A stretch of DNA of 64,000 nucleotides from Nostoc sp. C052. GTDB lineage: Bacteria; Cyanobacteriota; Cyanobacteriia; Cyanobacteriales; Nostocaceae. The translations under genes were made by a program, and so were the position numbers. The notes below the pieces were generated by a model that saw nothing but the letters and a program-made list of their open reading frames with translations, was not told where the DNA came from and made no database searches. Below, piece after piece: positions 63,927 to 64,000 of the stretch. The stretch spans positions 7,387,501 through 7,451,500 of the forward strand of contig NZ_CP040272.1 of NCBI RefSeq assembly GCF_013393905.1, given 5' to 3'. Positions within the stretch are counted from its first letter, which is position 1, and each line of letters opens with the position of its first letter.

Positions 63927-64000
63927 TGTGTTAGCTGTTATTTGAACCTATTGGGCGACTACCGTCTATCTCTAGAGTATCTGAAGATAGAAAATTACTT

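Noticed and set aside
1..64000. tRNA, rRNA, tmRNA and known riboswitches
   Set aside because: I found no T-loop/acceptor pair, rRNA segment or riboswitch core that I could defend by eye; a covariance-model scan would be decisive.

Overview
The window reads as chromosomal DNA of a filamentous, probably heterocyst-forming cyanobacterium (Nostoc/Anabaena group). Three things point there. The octamer GCGATCGC (HIP1) is very dense in coding sequence. The gaps are full of Nostoc-type palindromic repeats and short tandem repeats. Many proteins belong to cyanobacterial families: an SLH-OprB iron-uptake porin, Rcp1-like response regulators, pentapeptide-repeat proteins, Uma2 nucleases and very large Ser/Thr-kinase/AAA/GAF/histidine-kinase fusions. 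No rRNA, tRNA or CRISPR array was found. All coordinates come from reading the sequence; no database search was run.

Layout. 0.1-8.8 kb: a membrane-anchored coiled-coil/TPR protein, a DUF1565-SLH protein, a pentapeptide protein, a decayed tnpB end, an M20 amidohydrolase and a DUF4337 membrane protein. 8.9-11.4 kb: bioD, translationally coupled to a Ser/Thr kinase. 11.5-16.2 kb: a minus-strand envelope-glycan set (GT39 glycosyltransferase, SMR-type small transporter, YqeG-type HAD phosphatase, methyltransferase, UbiA-family decaprenyl-phosphate phosphoribosyltransferase-like enzyme). 16.8-24.1 kb: prs with a strong terminator, a histidine kinase with a degenerate ATPase domain, a possible TIR-like protein, purN, Uma2 and GNAT.

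24.3-38.5 kb is the most coherent block: an organosulfur-scavenging island. It has two divergent flavin-dependent monooxygenases (one clearly SfnG), an SfnB-type flavoprotein, a DszC/SfnB-like flavoprotein, an unknown polytopic membrane protein, an outer-membrane porin and an exported arylsulfatase. Its apparent regulator is unusual: a LysR-type protein fused to a complete SsuA/NMT1-like solute-binding domain. A perfect palindrome fitting the LysR T-N11-A rule lies between the two divergent monooxygenases.

38.9-51.3 kb: an unknown coiled-coil membrane protein; a small secreted protein carrying a chaplin domain, a family known from the aerial-hypha coat of Streptomyces; a second-type EF-G resembling mitochondrial EF-G1; a macro-domain gene split by an IS5-like element whose ends, TA duplication and -1 frameshift site can all be read; an Hsp70-like protein; and a three-gene two-component cluster (histidine kinase, Rcp1-like regulator, regulator-kinase hybrid). 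51.3-62.4 kb: two tandem paralogous kinase fusions of about 1,800 residues. The last 1.6 kb has no convincing gene but holds regularly spaced ~21-bp repeats with a perfect 21-bp inverted copy, which look like recombinase or transposase binding sites.
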